From NCBI GenBank assembly GCA_963663605.2, contig CAXXVF010000002.1, forward strand, positions 1,116,001-1,180,000: 64,000 nucleotides of DNA. The letters run 5' to 3'. Position numbers and translations under genes: made by a program. This stretch comes from Sporobacter sp963663605 (lineage in GTDB: Bacteria; Bacillota; Clostridia; Oscillospirales; Oscillospiraceae). Shown piece after piece: positions 18,001 through 24,979 of the stretch (position 1 is the first letter of the stretch; each line of letters starts with the position of its first letter). The notes below the pieces were generated by a model. It was not told the origin of the DNA, made no database searches, and worked only from the letters and a program-made list of their open reading frames with translations.

Positions 18001-19368
18001 TATTACTTCAACATCCTAATCAGGGACGCAGCAGGAAATATCGCCGCCTATACCCCGGCATCTGAGACGACAGCCGCTTCGTCCGCAGGCGGCGCTGGAG
18101 GCATTGCTACAAACGGCGGCGAAACGGACGCCAACGTCGAGGTCAACGGTGAATCGTATACGGCGGGTGAATCTGAAACCGGCACGAGCGCAGACGGCCG
18201 GACGCAGACCACGGTAACCGTCGATACGGACAAGCTGCAGGATATTCTGGAATCTCAGGGCGCGGGCGCCGTCGTCACGATCCCGATAACGACGGGCAGC
18301 GAGGTCGCCGCGGGCGTTTTGACCGGCGAGATGGTCGATAATATGGCGGAAAGCGGCGCAACGCTGGTAATGCAGACGGAAACCGCTACCTATACCATCC
18401 CCGCTGAGGAGATCGATATCAACGCCATATCCGAACAGTTCGGCGAAAACGTATCGCTCTCGGATATAACTGTGACAGTAACCATAGCGACGCCTTCCGA
18501 CGAGATGATTACAGTCGTTGAAAACGCTGCAGATGAAGGCGGCTACGCGCTCGTCGTGCCGCCGGTCGAATTCACGATCACATGCGAATATAACGGCCAG
18601 ACGATCGATGTCACGATGTTTGAAGCCTATGTCGAACGACTGATCGCGATACCGGACGGTTACGATCCCTCAGAAATCACGACCACCGTCGTCATCGATC
18701 CGGACGGCACAATCCGCCATGTGCCGACGCAGGTCATTGAAATCGACGGCAAATACTACGCCGTCGTGAACAGCCTGACCAACAGCGTCTACTCCGTCAT
18801 ATACAACAACGTGGAATTTGACGACGTCACAAACCATTGGGCCAAAAACGCCGTCAACGATATGGGCTCGAGAATGATCGTCACCGGTGTCGGCAACAAC
18901 TGCTACGCTCCGGAACAGGCCGTCACGCGCGCGGAATTCGCCGCCATGATCGTCCGGGCGCTCGGTCTGGCTCCCGGTATCGGCGCGAGCGGCTTCAGTG
19001 ACGTAGACGCGGGCGACTGGTACGCCGGATACGTCAAAACGGCGGCGGGCTATGGCATCATCAACGGCTACGGGGATGGGACGTTCGGCCCGACCGACCG
19101 CATCACGCGCGAGCAGGCGATGACGATGCTCGCCCGGGCGATGATAATCACCGGCCTCGAGGCCGATGTCGACGCGGGCGCGTTGCTTTTAAACTTCAAC
19201 GACGGCGTTGATGTTTCGGATTACGCAAAAGACGGCGTCGCGGCCTGCATCGAAACAGGGATCGTCACAGGCAAGACAAACGTTACGATCGCGCCGTTGG
19301 ACCCGGTCACCCGCGCCGAGGTCGCGGTCATGATCCAGCGGCTTCTGGTTCAGTCCGGTTTGATCTGA
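15001..19368 (+). CDS. SLH-anchored multidomain surface protein (IPT, Ig-like and FN3-like repeats)
   Basis: A 1455-residue secreted protein. The ATG at 15001 is chosen because GGAGGG lies 7 bases upstream and a signal peptide follows directly (MNVLKKMAAAVMTLVMVIGL...ARADG). Residues 35-265 form an unassigned N-domain of lamin-tail/endonuclease-associated style. An IPT/TIG domain follows (SISPSSGPEAGGTSVTITG, about 275-355), then an Ig-like domain, three 91-residue repeats with PTWSW..GGGGNG (about 457-729), two more Ig-like domains (TTTAGSVTNASPI), an FN3-like domain and a linker. Three SLH domains close the protein (about 1274-1455: FDDVTNHWAKN, FSDVDAGDWYAGYV, VTRAEVAVMIQRLL), which would bind secondary cell-wall polymer. 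A strong terminator follows. Probable S-layer-associated adhesin. Confidence 0.92.
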   Translation: MVMNVLKKMAAAVMTLVMVIGLLPALTPPARADGTTLSAGDIAFVGLNSDGYDDFSFLLLKDIMAGTSIFITDKGWDDTTGFHDESPDGYWIWSTSTAQSAGTVVHIKTANVDSSFSNDGSSLTTSLGTITRGDGYDWDDIILSYMGDQLFIYQGSESSPTFITGIHWNVEDGTTASNWDDIADTVKVSELPDQLTNGVNAIWVYNLAGTTAADKEKDNFIYNCSTISGTPSELRAAINNISNWNVDPSGTTPYDQSPFPASFTVTVPAVPAVTSISPSSGPEAGGTSVTITGTDLAGASAVKFGVTDAASYTVNGDTQITATAPAGTGTVHITVTTAGGTSTESANDQFTYYDATAPAVTLTTTAGSVTNTAPIPVTATFSESVTGFSAGDITVTGGSAGNFMSVSASLYTFDITPSAEGTVMVDVAASTAQDAAGNDNTAATQLSVTYDTTPPIVPTVISTSISTNDTTPTWSWTAGGGGNGSFRYKLDDADLTSGATETTTASYTPASALSEGTHTLYVQERDAAGNWSSSGSFAVTVDTTGPSAPSVTAAATPTNDTTPTWSWAAGGGGNGNFRYKLDSADLTSGATETTAATYTPASDLSSGSHTLYVQERDDAGNWSSSGSFAVTVDTTGPTAPSVTSAAATTTDTTPTWSWTTGGGGNGNFRYKLDDTDLTSGATETTTASYTPVSALSDGTHTLYVQERDDAGNWSSSGSFAVTVDTTGPTVTVTTTAGSVTNASPILVTIAFSETVFGFTADNITVSNATKGAFGGAGANFTISITPDSEGTVTVDIAADVTQDALGNNNSAAAQLRLTYDTTAPTVTVTTTAGNVTNASPIPVTIGFSENVTGFTASDIAVTNGVKGALNGSGDTYTINITPAAEGAVTVDVASSAAQDAAGNNSTAAAQLSLTYDTTSPAAGGGGTISTSGVTSASVDLSWTAGTDTVTASANLMYKVVYSENDNISTTADAQNNGITAQDWTADITNATATGLSSSTTYYFNILIRDAAGNIAAYTPASETTAASSAGGAGGIATNGGETDANVEVNGESYTAGESETGTSADGRTQTTVTVDTDKLQDILESQGAGAVVTIPITTGSEVAAGVLTGEMVDNMAESGATLVMQTETATYTIPAEEIDINAISEQFGENVSLSDITVTVTIATPSDEMITVVENAADEGGYALVVPPVEFTITCEYNGQTIDVTMFEAYVERLIAIPDGYDPSEITTTVVIDPDGTIRHVPTQVIEIDGKYYAVVNSLTNSVYSVIYNNVEFDDVTNHWAKNAVNDMGSRMIVTGVGNNCYAPEQAVTRAEFAAMIVRALGLAPGIGASGFSDVDAGDWYAGYVKTAAGYGIINGYGDGTFGPTDRITREQAMTMLARAMIITGLEADVDAGALLLNFNDGVDVSDYAKDGVAACIETGIVTGKTNVTIAPLDPVTRAEVAVMIQRLLVQSGLI
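16370..17188 (+). repeat. Three 273-bp in-frame repeats in the SLH protein
   Basis: The segment encoding TPTWSW..GGGGNG.FRYKLD..DLTSGATETT...GTHTLYVQERD.AGNWSSSGSFAVTVDTTGP recurs three times at exact 273-base spacing (anchor points 16411, 16684, 16957). The copies are clearly similar but carry scattered substitutions, so they are older than the 660-bp repeats at 5.2-7.2 kb. Confidence 0.9.
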
Positions 19369-19391
19369 CAACAGATATCACCGACGCTTAA

Positions 19392-19428
19392 GCAAAAACC
19401 GCCCGCCGGAAATCCGGCGGGCGGTTTT
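19392..19428. terminator. Bidirectional terminator between convergent genes
   Basis: AAAAACCGCCCGCCGGA pairs with TCCGGCGGGCGGTTTTTT; the A/T tracts on both sides serve the plus-strand SLH gene and the minus-strand YcdB-like gene. Confidence 0.9.
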
Positions 19429-19454
19429 TTGCGCTGGTCTTTATCTTCAGAGCT

Positions 19455-21623
19455 TTAACGCAGCATAAAGTTATACAGGATGATGGCGGCATCCTGACAG
19501 GTGACGATATTGTCGGGATTGAAGTTGCCCTTTAAGTCGCCGCGCACGATGCCAAGCCCTTTGGCAATGGCCACATAGCCGTAATATTCCGCCGGAATAC
19601 GGTAGTCGTCGTTAAATCCGCAGTCAAAAATGTCCGTAAGCTCTGCGGCCGGGGCGTATTCCGTCGCGCCGATCAGCATTTTTATAAGCTGCGCCCTTGA
19701 AAGGAGCTTATCCGGGTCTTTTTCGTCTTCGGTCAGGAAATTGTAGTTATAGGCCATCCGGTAAATATCTTCCTCATCTTCCGAGGAATAGCCCACGGCG
19801 CTCAAAAACAGGAACAGCGCGTCCTTTTGCGTCAATTTCGCCGTCGGCTTGAAGCTGGCGCCGGGGAATCCGATGCCGTATTCGGCAAGCGTTTCGATCT
19901 GCTGCTTCCCATAGCAGCCCGCCAGGTCGTCATACGCGCGCGGCGCGGCCGTTTCTCCGGTATCATTTACGATCGCTTCGCCGGTTTTGGCGTCCACGCC
20001 TATAACGCTGTATTCGCAGTCATACTGATAAGCGAGCTTCAGTTCGTAAGAATACGTTAAAGTATCCTCTTCAAGCGGCGCCTGCACATACTGCAGCAGC
20101 GTCTCATAGCAGCCGATATAGGCGGCCATGGCATCCGCGGCGCTTACGAGCCCGTCTGAGGAATCAAAACGTACGTCGTCGGTCCAGCTGATCGAAAAGC
20201 TGTCGATCGTGCCGTCGTAGGCGTTTACGGAAATATAGGCCGAATTTGTTGGAAAAAGGATACCGTTTACAGTGTGGGAATAGATGAAGCTGCCGTCGTC
20301 GGGACTGCTGTCGTCTTCGTTGACGGACGCTGCCGCATACGTATCGGGGAAATATTTCTCCAGAAAAGCCCCGGCGTTTTCACGGAGTCCTTCCGTGTCC
20401 AGAACGCTCTTTTCCTCGTATCCGGTATTTGTGTAAGTGTAAATAGTTTCAAGCGCGCCGGTCATCGCGTCGGCCGTAATATATTTATAGCTGTAGACCG
20501 GGTGGCGTTCCCCTTCAAACTCCATATCGGCATATACTTCCGGGAACCGATCTCTTAAAACGTCTTCATCCGTTATCTCTTTTATGTAACTGAGCTGGCC
20601 CTGTACTTCCTCCGTTTCCCTGTTCATTGTGTAGCTGACGGATTGGAGCGTATAGCCGTCGTCGATCCCCAGCTCGGTCATGGCGCGGACGGCATCGTCC
20701 AGTTCATCTTTCGAATAAACGCCTTCAAGGGCGGCAATGGTACCCTGCTCGACCTCGGACAATCCGACGCCGCTTTCAGAAGACGCCGTATCTGCGGCTT
20801 CCGCTCCCATCCCCGCCGGGTTTTTGCCGTCATACATATCACGGTATAATTCATTCAGATCGACGAGCTCGCCCGTATCCGCATCGACGATGTAATCCCC
20901 GGTATATACGGGCAGATAACGCAGCACGGCCGTTTTCCCGTCTGCGTCCGGCACATACTGGAGCCGCAGCCGGACAGTCCCGGCCAGAAGCTGTGACGCC
21001 GTGTCGGCGGAAACGGAAGCCGCTGCCGACGGAACGCCGCCCGAATAGTGCGTGTAGCAGTCGCTCCTGTAGAAACGGACGACGCTCATGTCGCTGGCCT
21101 GAACCCGCACATTGAAGCTGATGGGCGACTTCAGCCCATTGAGCAGGACGTCGCCGTCAAACCAGTAGCTGTCAACGTCGCTGGTATCGTGCCCGAAATC
21201 AAAGTCGTTGAAGGACGCCGTTTCGGCCTGTCCAAATACTTTTTCCACGAATTCCTGCGCCGCCGGGAGCGCGTCGTCGGCGCTTGTTTTAGGCAGCACG
21301 GGCGCGTATCCATAATAATAATCGTATACGGGTTCTTCGTCCGTATACCGGTAATAGCGCAGCACCTTCCCGTTTTCATCCGCGCAGACATTCAGGGATT
21401 CCGCGTCGCTCGACCAATAGAGTTCCCAGTAACTGTAGTCCCCCTCTTCCGTCAGGTCACCGCTGAACTGCGTGTACCGGTCGTCGATCCCCAGGGTCTC
21501 CTTGACGATCAGCGTTACTTGCTCGAGTTTTTCGTTCAGGCTTTCCCCGGCGGCCAGGGCCGGAGCCCCCGCAGAGGCCAGCAGTATGACAGTCAGCAAA
21601 AACGCGGCAGTCTTTTTCAGCAT
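19455..21623 (-). CDS. YcdB/YcdC-like secreted protein with SLH domains
   Basis: A 722-residue protein with a signal peptide (MLKKTAAFLLTVILLASAGAPALAA), a long central part resembling repeated YcdB/YcdC (PepSY-like) domains (DENGKVLRYYRY; SADDALPAAQEFVEKVFG; a second half with DALLFF-like helices and MTGALETIYTYTNTGY), and a C-terminal region of SLH type from about residue 555 (GFPGASFKPTAKLTQKDALF; GIVRGDLKGNFNPDNIVTCQ). The likely location is the cell surface; molecular function unknown. PepSY-like modules are often thought to inhibit or chaperone proteases. GGAGATG precedes the ATG. It converges on the SLH protein at 15001 and may be functionally paired with it. Confidence 0.83.
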   Translation of the reverse strand: MLKKTAAFLLTVILLASAGAPALAAGESLNEKLEQVTLIVKETLGIDDRYTQFSGDLTEEGDYSYWELYWSSDAESLNVCADENGKVLRYYRYTDEEPVYDYYYGYAPVLPKTSADDALPAAQEFVEKVFGQAETASFNDFDFGHDTSDVDSYWFDGDVLLNGLKSPISFNVRVQASDMSVVRFYRSDCYTHYSGGVPSAAASVSADTASQLLAGTVRLRLQYVPDADGKTAVLRYLPVYTGDYIVDADTGELVDLNELYRDMYDGKNPAGMGAEAADTASSESGVGLSEVEQGTIAALEGVYSKDELDDAVRAMTELGIDDGYTLQSVSYTMNRETEEVQGQLSYIKEITDEDVLRDRFPEVYADMEFEGERHPVYSYKYITADAMTGALETIYTYTNTGYEEKSVLDTEGLRENAGAFLEKYFPDTYAAASVNEDDSSPDDGSFIYSHTVNGILFPTNSAYISVNAYDGTIDSFSISWTDDVRFDSSDGLVSAADAMAAYIGCYETLLQYVQAPLEEDTLTYSYELKLAYQYDCEYSVIGVDAKTGEAIVNDTGETAAPRAYDDLAGCYGKQQIETLAEYGIGFPGASFKPTAKLTQKDALFLFLSAVGYSSEDEEDIYRMAYNYNFLTEDEKDPDKLLSRAQLIKMLIGATEYAPAAELTDIFDCGFNDDYRIPAEYYGYVAIAKGLGIVRGDLKGNFNPDNIVTCQDAAIILYNFMLR

Positions 21624-21923
21624 TTTTAATCATCTCCATCTTTTTTAGCGGGCGCTGATCCGGTATCCACGAGACGGCGGACAGCCTGATCAACGTCTCT
21701 TGATTTTCCGCGCGTGCGGAAGCTTTTAAAGAAACTGACGAATTTTTCCTCCGGGATGTTCCCTGCTTTTTGAGATTTTATGCTAAAAAATTCTTTTGCA
21801 GGCAGTTAGCACGTTTTCATGCTCAAAACGCACCCTTTTTCTATATTGAAGAATTTTACCGGACGCTGCGAGTCCTGCCGCTTTGTCCGGTAAAATTTTT
21901 CAGTAAAAAGGTTTTTCGCAATT
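21624..21923 (-). terminator. Intergenic region with terminator at 21848-21902
   Basis: The inverted repeat GAATTTTACCGGAC...GTCCGGTAAAATTTTT (about 21850-21898) has A/T tracts on both sides and follows the stop of the minus-strand MoaF-like gene at 21924. The rest of the 300 bases holds only the leader of the YcdB-like gene, which runs leftward from 21623. Confidence 0.7.
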
Positions 21924-22706
21924 TCAGTATGCGGCTTTTTCGTTTTCGACAAATCTCCCGTACGCGCCGAGCATGACGAGGCCGCTTCCGCCGCCGTCCG
22001 CCGGCAGCGGCCCCAGTGCATAGCCCACAGCCAGCATCCGGTTGTAATCCTGCAGGCAGCACAGGGACAGCGCCCTGTCCTCTATGCGCTCGGTCATGCA
22101 CGTCAGATAAAAACCGTTTTTGATCCGGATATACGCGGCGGGTATAACTTCGCCCGCACGCGCGATCCCCGCGGCCTGTGCCCCCGACCCATAGCAGTCG
22201 ACGCGGCATGCGTCCCTGCGGGCGTATTCATGCACGCACGTGCGTTTCGGCCCGGTCGTCCACTGCACGAAGGTCCCGACCAGATCGTCCGTAAACGCGT
22301 GCCGGACCGCCGCTGCGCGCCCGTCTTCCCCACGGATTGCGCCAAACGCAAATTTCGTGCTGATGCCGCGGCGGCGGAGCGTATCCTCGCGCGCCGTGAC
22401 GCGGGTGACAAGCCTGTTTGAAAGATCAAGCACAAAGCTGATACAGACGCGCGGCGCTTCGTCGTCCGGTTCGAGCGTCACGAAATATGTCGTCTCGTCG
22501 GCCTTCAGGCACATGTAACGGACGGCCTGTTCCGGCCCGTCCCCCTCCCGCAGGATGAGTGTCGTTTCACCGGCGAACCGAAGGCGCATATCCGGCCAGC
22601 CGTCAATGACGAGCTCAAATGTTTTGCCGGAGAGCTCGTAGTTAAGCGCCGGACAATACCGGTCTGCGGCCGGGACGCCGTTTAAATTTCTAATTTTTAT
22701 ATCCAT
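21924..22706 (-). CDS. MoaF-like protein, second of a tandem pair
   Basis: A 260-residue protein without signal peptide. Its plan matches the MoaF N- and C-terminal calycin-like domains: CPALNYELSGKTFELVIDG, then the strand VCISFVLDLSNRLVTRV, DDLVGTFVQWTTGPKRTCVH, and YIRIKNGFYLTCMTE. It is about one-third identical in pattern to the upstream neighbour at 22728-23609, from which it is separated by 21 bases; the two surely arose by duplication and are co-transcribed. MoaF was named for linkage to molybdenum-cofactor genes in enterics, but its reaction is not known and no cofactor gene lies here. It is shorter and more alanine/arginine-rich than its partner. Confidence 0.75.
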   Translation of the reverse strand: MDIKIRNLNGVPAADRYCPALNYELSGKTFELVIDGWPDMRLRFAGETTLILREGDGPEQAVRYMCLKADETTYFVTLEPDDEAPRVCISFVLDLSNRLVTRVTAREDTLRRRGISTKFAFGAIRGEDGRAAAVRHAFTDDLVGTFVQWTTGPKRTCVHEYARRDACRVDCYGSGAQAAGIARAGEVIPAAYIRIKNGFYLTCMTERIEDRALSLCCLQDYNRMLAVGYALGPLPADGGGSGLVMLGAYGRFVENEKAAY

Positions 22707-22727
22707 AGCTGAATACCTGCCTTAAAA

Positions 22728-23609
22728 TCAGGTGGTAAAGGGGTTGGGCTGATTGAGGAAGTCCTCGTCGACTTCGGCCAGCCTGCCGTAGGCGCCGAAA
22801 TTGATGTGGACGGGCTCGTCCTCTCCGTCCCGGATGATCGTCCCGAAAGAGCGGCCGACCTGGAACAGCCTGTTGTAGTTTTGCAGAAAGAGCATGTTCA
22901 TGCTCCTAAACGGCACGTGCTCTTTGATCAGCTTGTTCTGATTAAGCTCGGTCAGGCTGAACAGATAGATGCCGTCTTTGATCTTAATGTAGCTGGTCGG
23001 CTCATCGGAGGACGGGAGCAGGCTCATAAAGCCGTCAAACGGCCAGTTGGCCCGCATGATCTCATCCGGGATATGCGGGTTGCGGGGATACGTGATGCGG
23101 TAGTAATTGGCGCAGTAATACGCGTGTACGCATGTGAGATGCGCGCCGTACGTCCATTCCACTGCGGTCCCGATGAGGTCGGACGTGAAGCTGTGGCGCT
23201 TTAAGGGCAGCTCGACGCCCTCCTGCGCGATCACGCCGAACTCGAATTCCGTCTTGACAATATAGGGGTCTTTGGGATTGAGGCCCATGCGCGATACGGC
23301 GCGTGTGACGAGCATGTTCTCCAGATCGATAACAAAGCTGTGGCTGGCGCGCGGCCGGACGCCTTCGAGCACGAAGGATAACAGGTATGTGGTCTCGTCG
23401 CCTTTCTGGCACAGGTAAGAAGCCGGATTCGGCGCCTCGCCGGCCAGGTTCCATTCGAGCTTTTTCCCGTCGATGACGCTCAGGCGGTAATCATACCCGT
23501 CGTCCATTATGAATAGGAAGTCTTTCCCGGCCAGTTCATAGTTTGGCGGCGGACAGTACTGATCGATACTGTAGCCGTCGTATTTGCTGCTCAGGCTCTT
23601 GATATCCAT
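22728..23609 (-). CDS. MoaF-like protein, first of a tandem pair
   Basis: A 293-residue protein starting at MDIKSLSSKYDG. An ATG eight codons further upstream also exists, but AAGGAG lies between the two starts, 9 bases before the chosen one, and the paralogue also starts MDIK. Features: CPPPNYELAGKDFLFIMDDG, SFVIDLENMLVTRAVSRMG, TSDLIGTAVEWTYGAHLTCVHAY and PTSYIKIKDGIYLFSLTELN, the conserved strands of MoaF N- and C-domains. Cytoplasmic, presumably a small-molecule-binding calycin fold; ligand unknown. First gene of a two-gene unit with 21924-22706. Confidence 0.78.
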   Translation of the reverse strand: MDIKSLSSKYDGYSIDQYCPPPNYELAGKDFLFIMDDGYDYRLSVIDGKKLEWNLAGEAPNPASYLCQKGDETTYLLSFVLEGVRPRASHSFVIDLENMLVTRAVSRMGLNPKDPYIVKTEFEFGVIAQEGVELPLKRHSFTSDLIGTAVEWTYGAHLTCVHAYYCANYYRITYPRNPHIPDEIMRANWPFDGFMSLLPSSDEPTSYIKIKDGIYLFSLTELNQNKLIKEHVPFRSMNMLFLQNYNRLFQVGRSFGTIIRDGEDEPVHINFGAYGRLAEVDEDFLNQPNPFTT

Positions 23610-23689
23610 GATGTTTAACTCCTTTAATCTCAATTATTTCTTCTTTTTACTTTTTATTCTTTTACTATAATTTTATACTCATACGCCGT

Positions 23690-24072
23690 CATAAATCAAC
23701 CCTATTCATCAAAAAGAAAATCCGCGCGCCTAAGCGTACGGATATAAGCTGTCGAAGGAATACGGGACGATGTGGGCATCGTCCCCTACGAGGACGATGG
23801 ATACGTCGGTAGCCCTGTCAAAACGCCCTATTTCGGGTTGGTCGTCGGGTTGCGGGACGGAATACCCGTCCCCTACTTGAAAATGAATGGCGCAGGCTCT
23901 ATTGGGCCGCAGGTTCCTCTTAAACAGGTGTGTGGGGAATCTGTCATGCGGCGTCCTTATGCACTTCCGTAGTCAGGCTCCTCTTTAACGGGGGTGTGGG
24001 GGGAACCCCCACTCTTTTAAAAGCGGGGTCATCGGGGCAAAGCCCCTATACCTTTTAGGGCGGCGGGCGGGA
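23690..24072. repeat. Intergenic cluster of short palindromic repeats
   Basis: Three palindromic motifs follow each other: GGGACGATG-tgg-GCATCGTCCCCTACGA (about 23762), GGGACGGAATACCCGTCCCCTAC (about 23854) and TCATCGGGGCAAAGCCCCTATACC followed by TTTTAGGGCGGCGGGCGGG (about 24028-24067). The last motif recurs at 48.63, 48.81 and 52.02-52.15 kb. This looks like a REP-like dispersed family at gene ends. No coding potential seen. Confidence 0.75.
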
Positions 24073-24079
24073 ATTGAAA

Positions 24080-24850
24080 TCATTTGCGGACGACGATGAC
24101 CTGCGTACACCCGGCGTACGGCATCGAGAAATCGACAAGCTCGGCGTCTTCTTCGTTGTTCGTGACGCCGCCGAGCGACAGGTCGGCCTTGCCGAACTGC
24201 ACCGTCGTTACAAGCTCCTCGCGGGGCACGACGGCAATTTCCATATCCACGTGCAGATAGTCGCATACGGCGCGGGCGACGTCGACGTCCAGGCCGACGA
24301 TATTCCCGCTGCCGTCGTCATAGGAATACGGGGGAAAAGCGCCGTCGAAAGCAACCGTTATCGTCCCGGCCGACCGGTCGACATCCGAGGGTGAGCCATA
24401 GCGAAAGCCTTCTTCATCTTCGTAGCCTGTAACGATGTCCTCGAGAATCCCGGCATCGGTAATCGTCTTAAGCGCCTTGTCGACGTCTTCCGTAAGATCC
24501 GGGTTCTCCTTCGCTACGGCAAAGCAAAGCTCCGCTTCAACAAGCGGCTCGTCCAGAATTTCCAGGCCCCGGACTTTCCGGATTGCCGCGCGGGCAACTT
24601 CCAGATCCGCAACGGCACAGTCCAGGATATCGTTTTTCAGGTCGACAAGCATGGTCTCCGCCGATTGATACGTATGCAGCGAACCGTAACCGGCGGCGTA
24701 TACCGTCCCGGCCGAATCCGCTACGACGCCGATATCCTTGCCCGTCAGGTCTTCTGAAGAATATACTTTGTTGGGAGACGCCTTGCCGCCGCAGCCCGCA
24801 GCGCCGAGAAGAACGGCAATCGCGAGCGCGGCCAAGATTATTTTTTTCAT
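24080..24850 (-). CDS. Lipoprotein solute-binding protein with circularly permuted lobes
   Basis: A 256-residue lipoprotein (start MKKIILAALAIAVLLGAAGC, lipobox Cys at 20). The family-3 amino-acid-binding fold is recognisable but in swapped order. Residues 32-145 correspond to the second part of a normal protein (DLTGKDIGVVADSAGTVYAA...LDCAVADLEVA...VDKALKTITDAGILEDIVTGY), while residues 161-256 correspond to the normal N-terminal lobe (GTITVAFDGAFPPYSYDDGS...IVGLDVDVARAVCDYL...GKADLSLGGVTNNEED...VDFSMPYAGCTQVIVVRK) and end the protein. The length equals one full domain, so this is a permutation, not a duplication. Likely ligand: a polar amino acid or similar. No permease or ATPase gene is adjacent. 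A longer ORF start upstream lacks any support. Confidence 0.85.
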   Translation of the reverse strand: MKKIILAALAIAVLLGAAGCGGKASPNKVYSSEDLTGKDIGVVADSAGTVYAAGYGSLHTYQSAETMLVDLKNDILDCAVADLEVARAAIRKVRGLEILDEPLVEAELCFAVAKENPDLTEDVDKALKTITDAGILEDIVTGYEDEEGFRYGSPSDVDRSAGTITVAFDGAFPPYSYDDGSGNIVGLDVDVARAVCDYLHVDMEIAVVPREELVTTVQFGKADLSLGGVTNNEEDAELVDFSMPYAGCTQVIVVRK

Positions 24851-24901
24851 AGCATACCGCCCGATTTGCATAATATTGGATATTTTGGTGGCATGCCTAT
24901 T

Positions 24902-24930
24902 ATTATAATGAATAACAACGCGCCTTGCAA
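24902..24930 (-). promoter_or_regulatory. Promoter of the permuted binding-protein gene
   Basis: On the minus strand TTGCAA (24925-24930), a 17-base spacer and consensus TATAAT (24902-24907), about 50 bases upstream of the ATG. Confidence 0.65.
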
Positions 24931-24979
24931 CCGATTTTTTAGACATATACGGTGATTTACAGAAATTTAAGAATTACGT

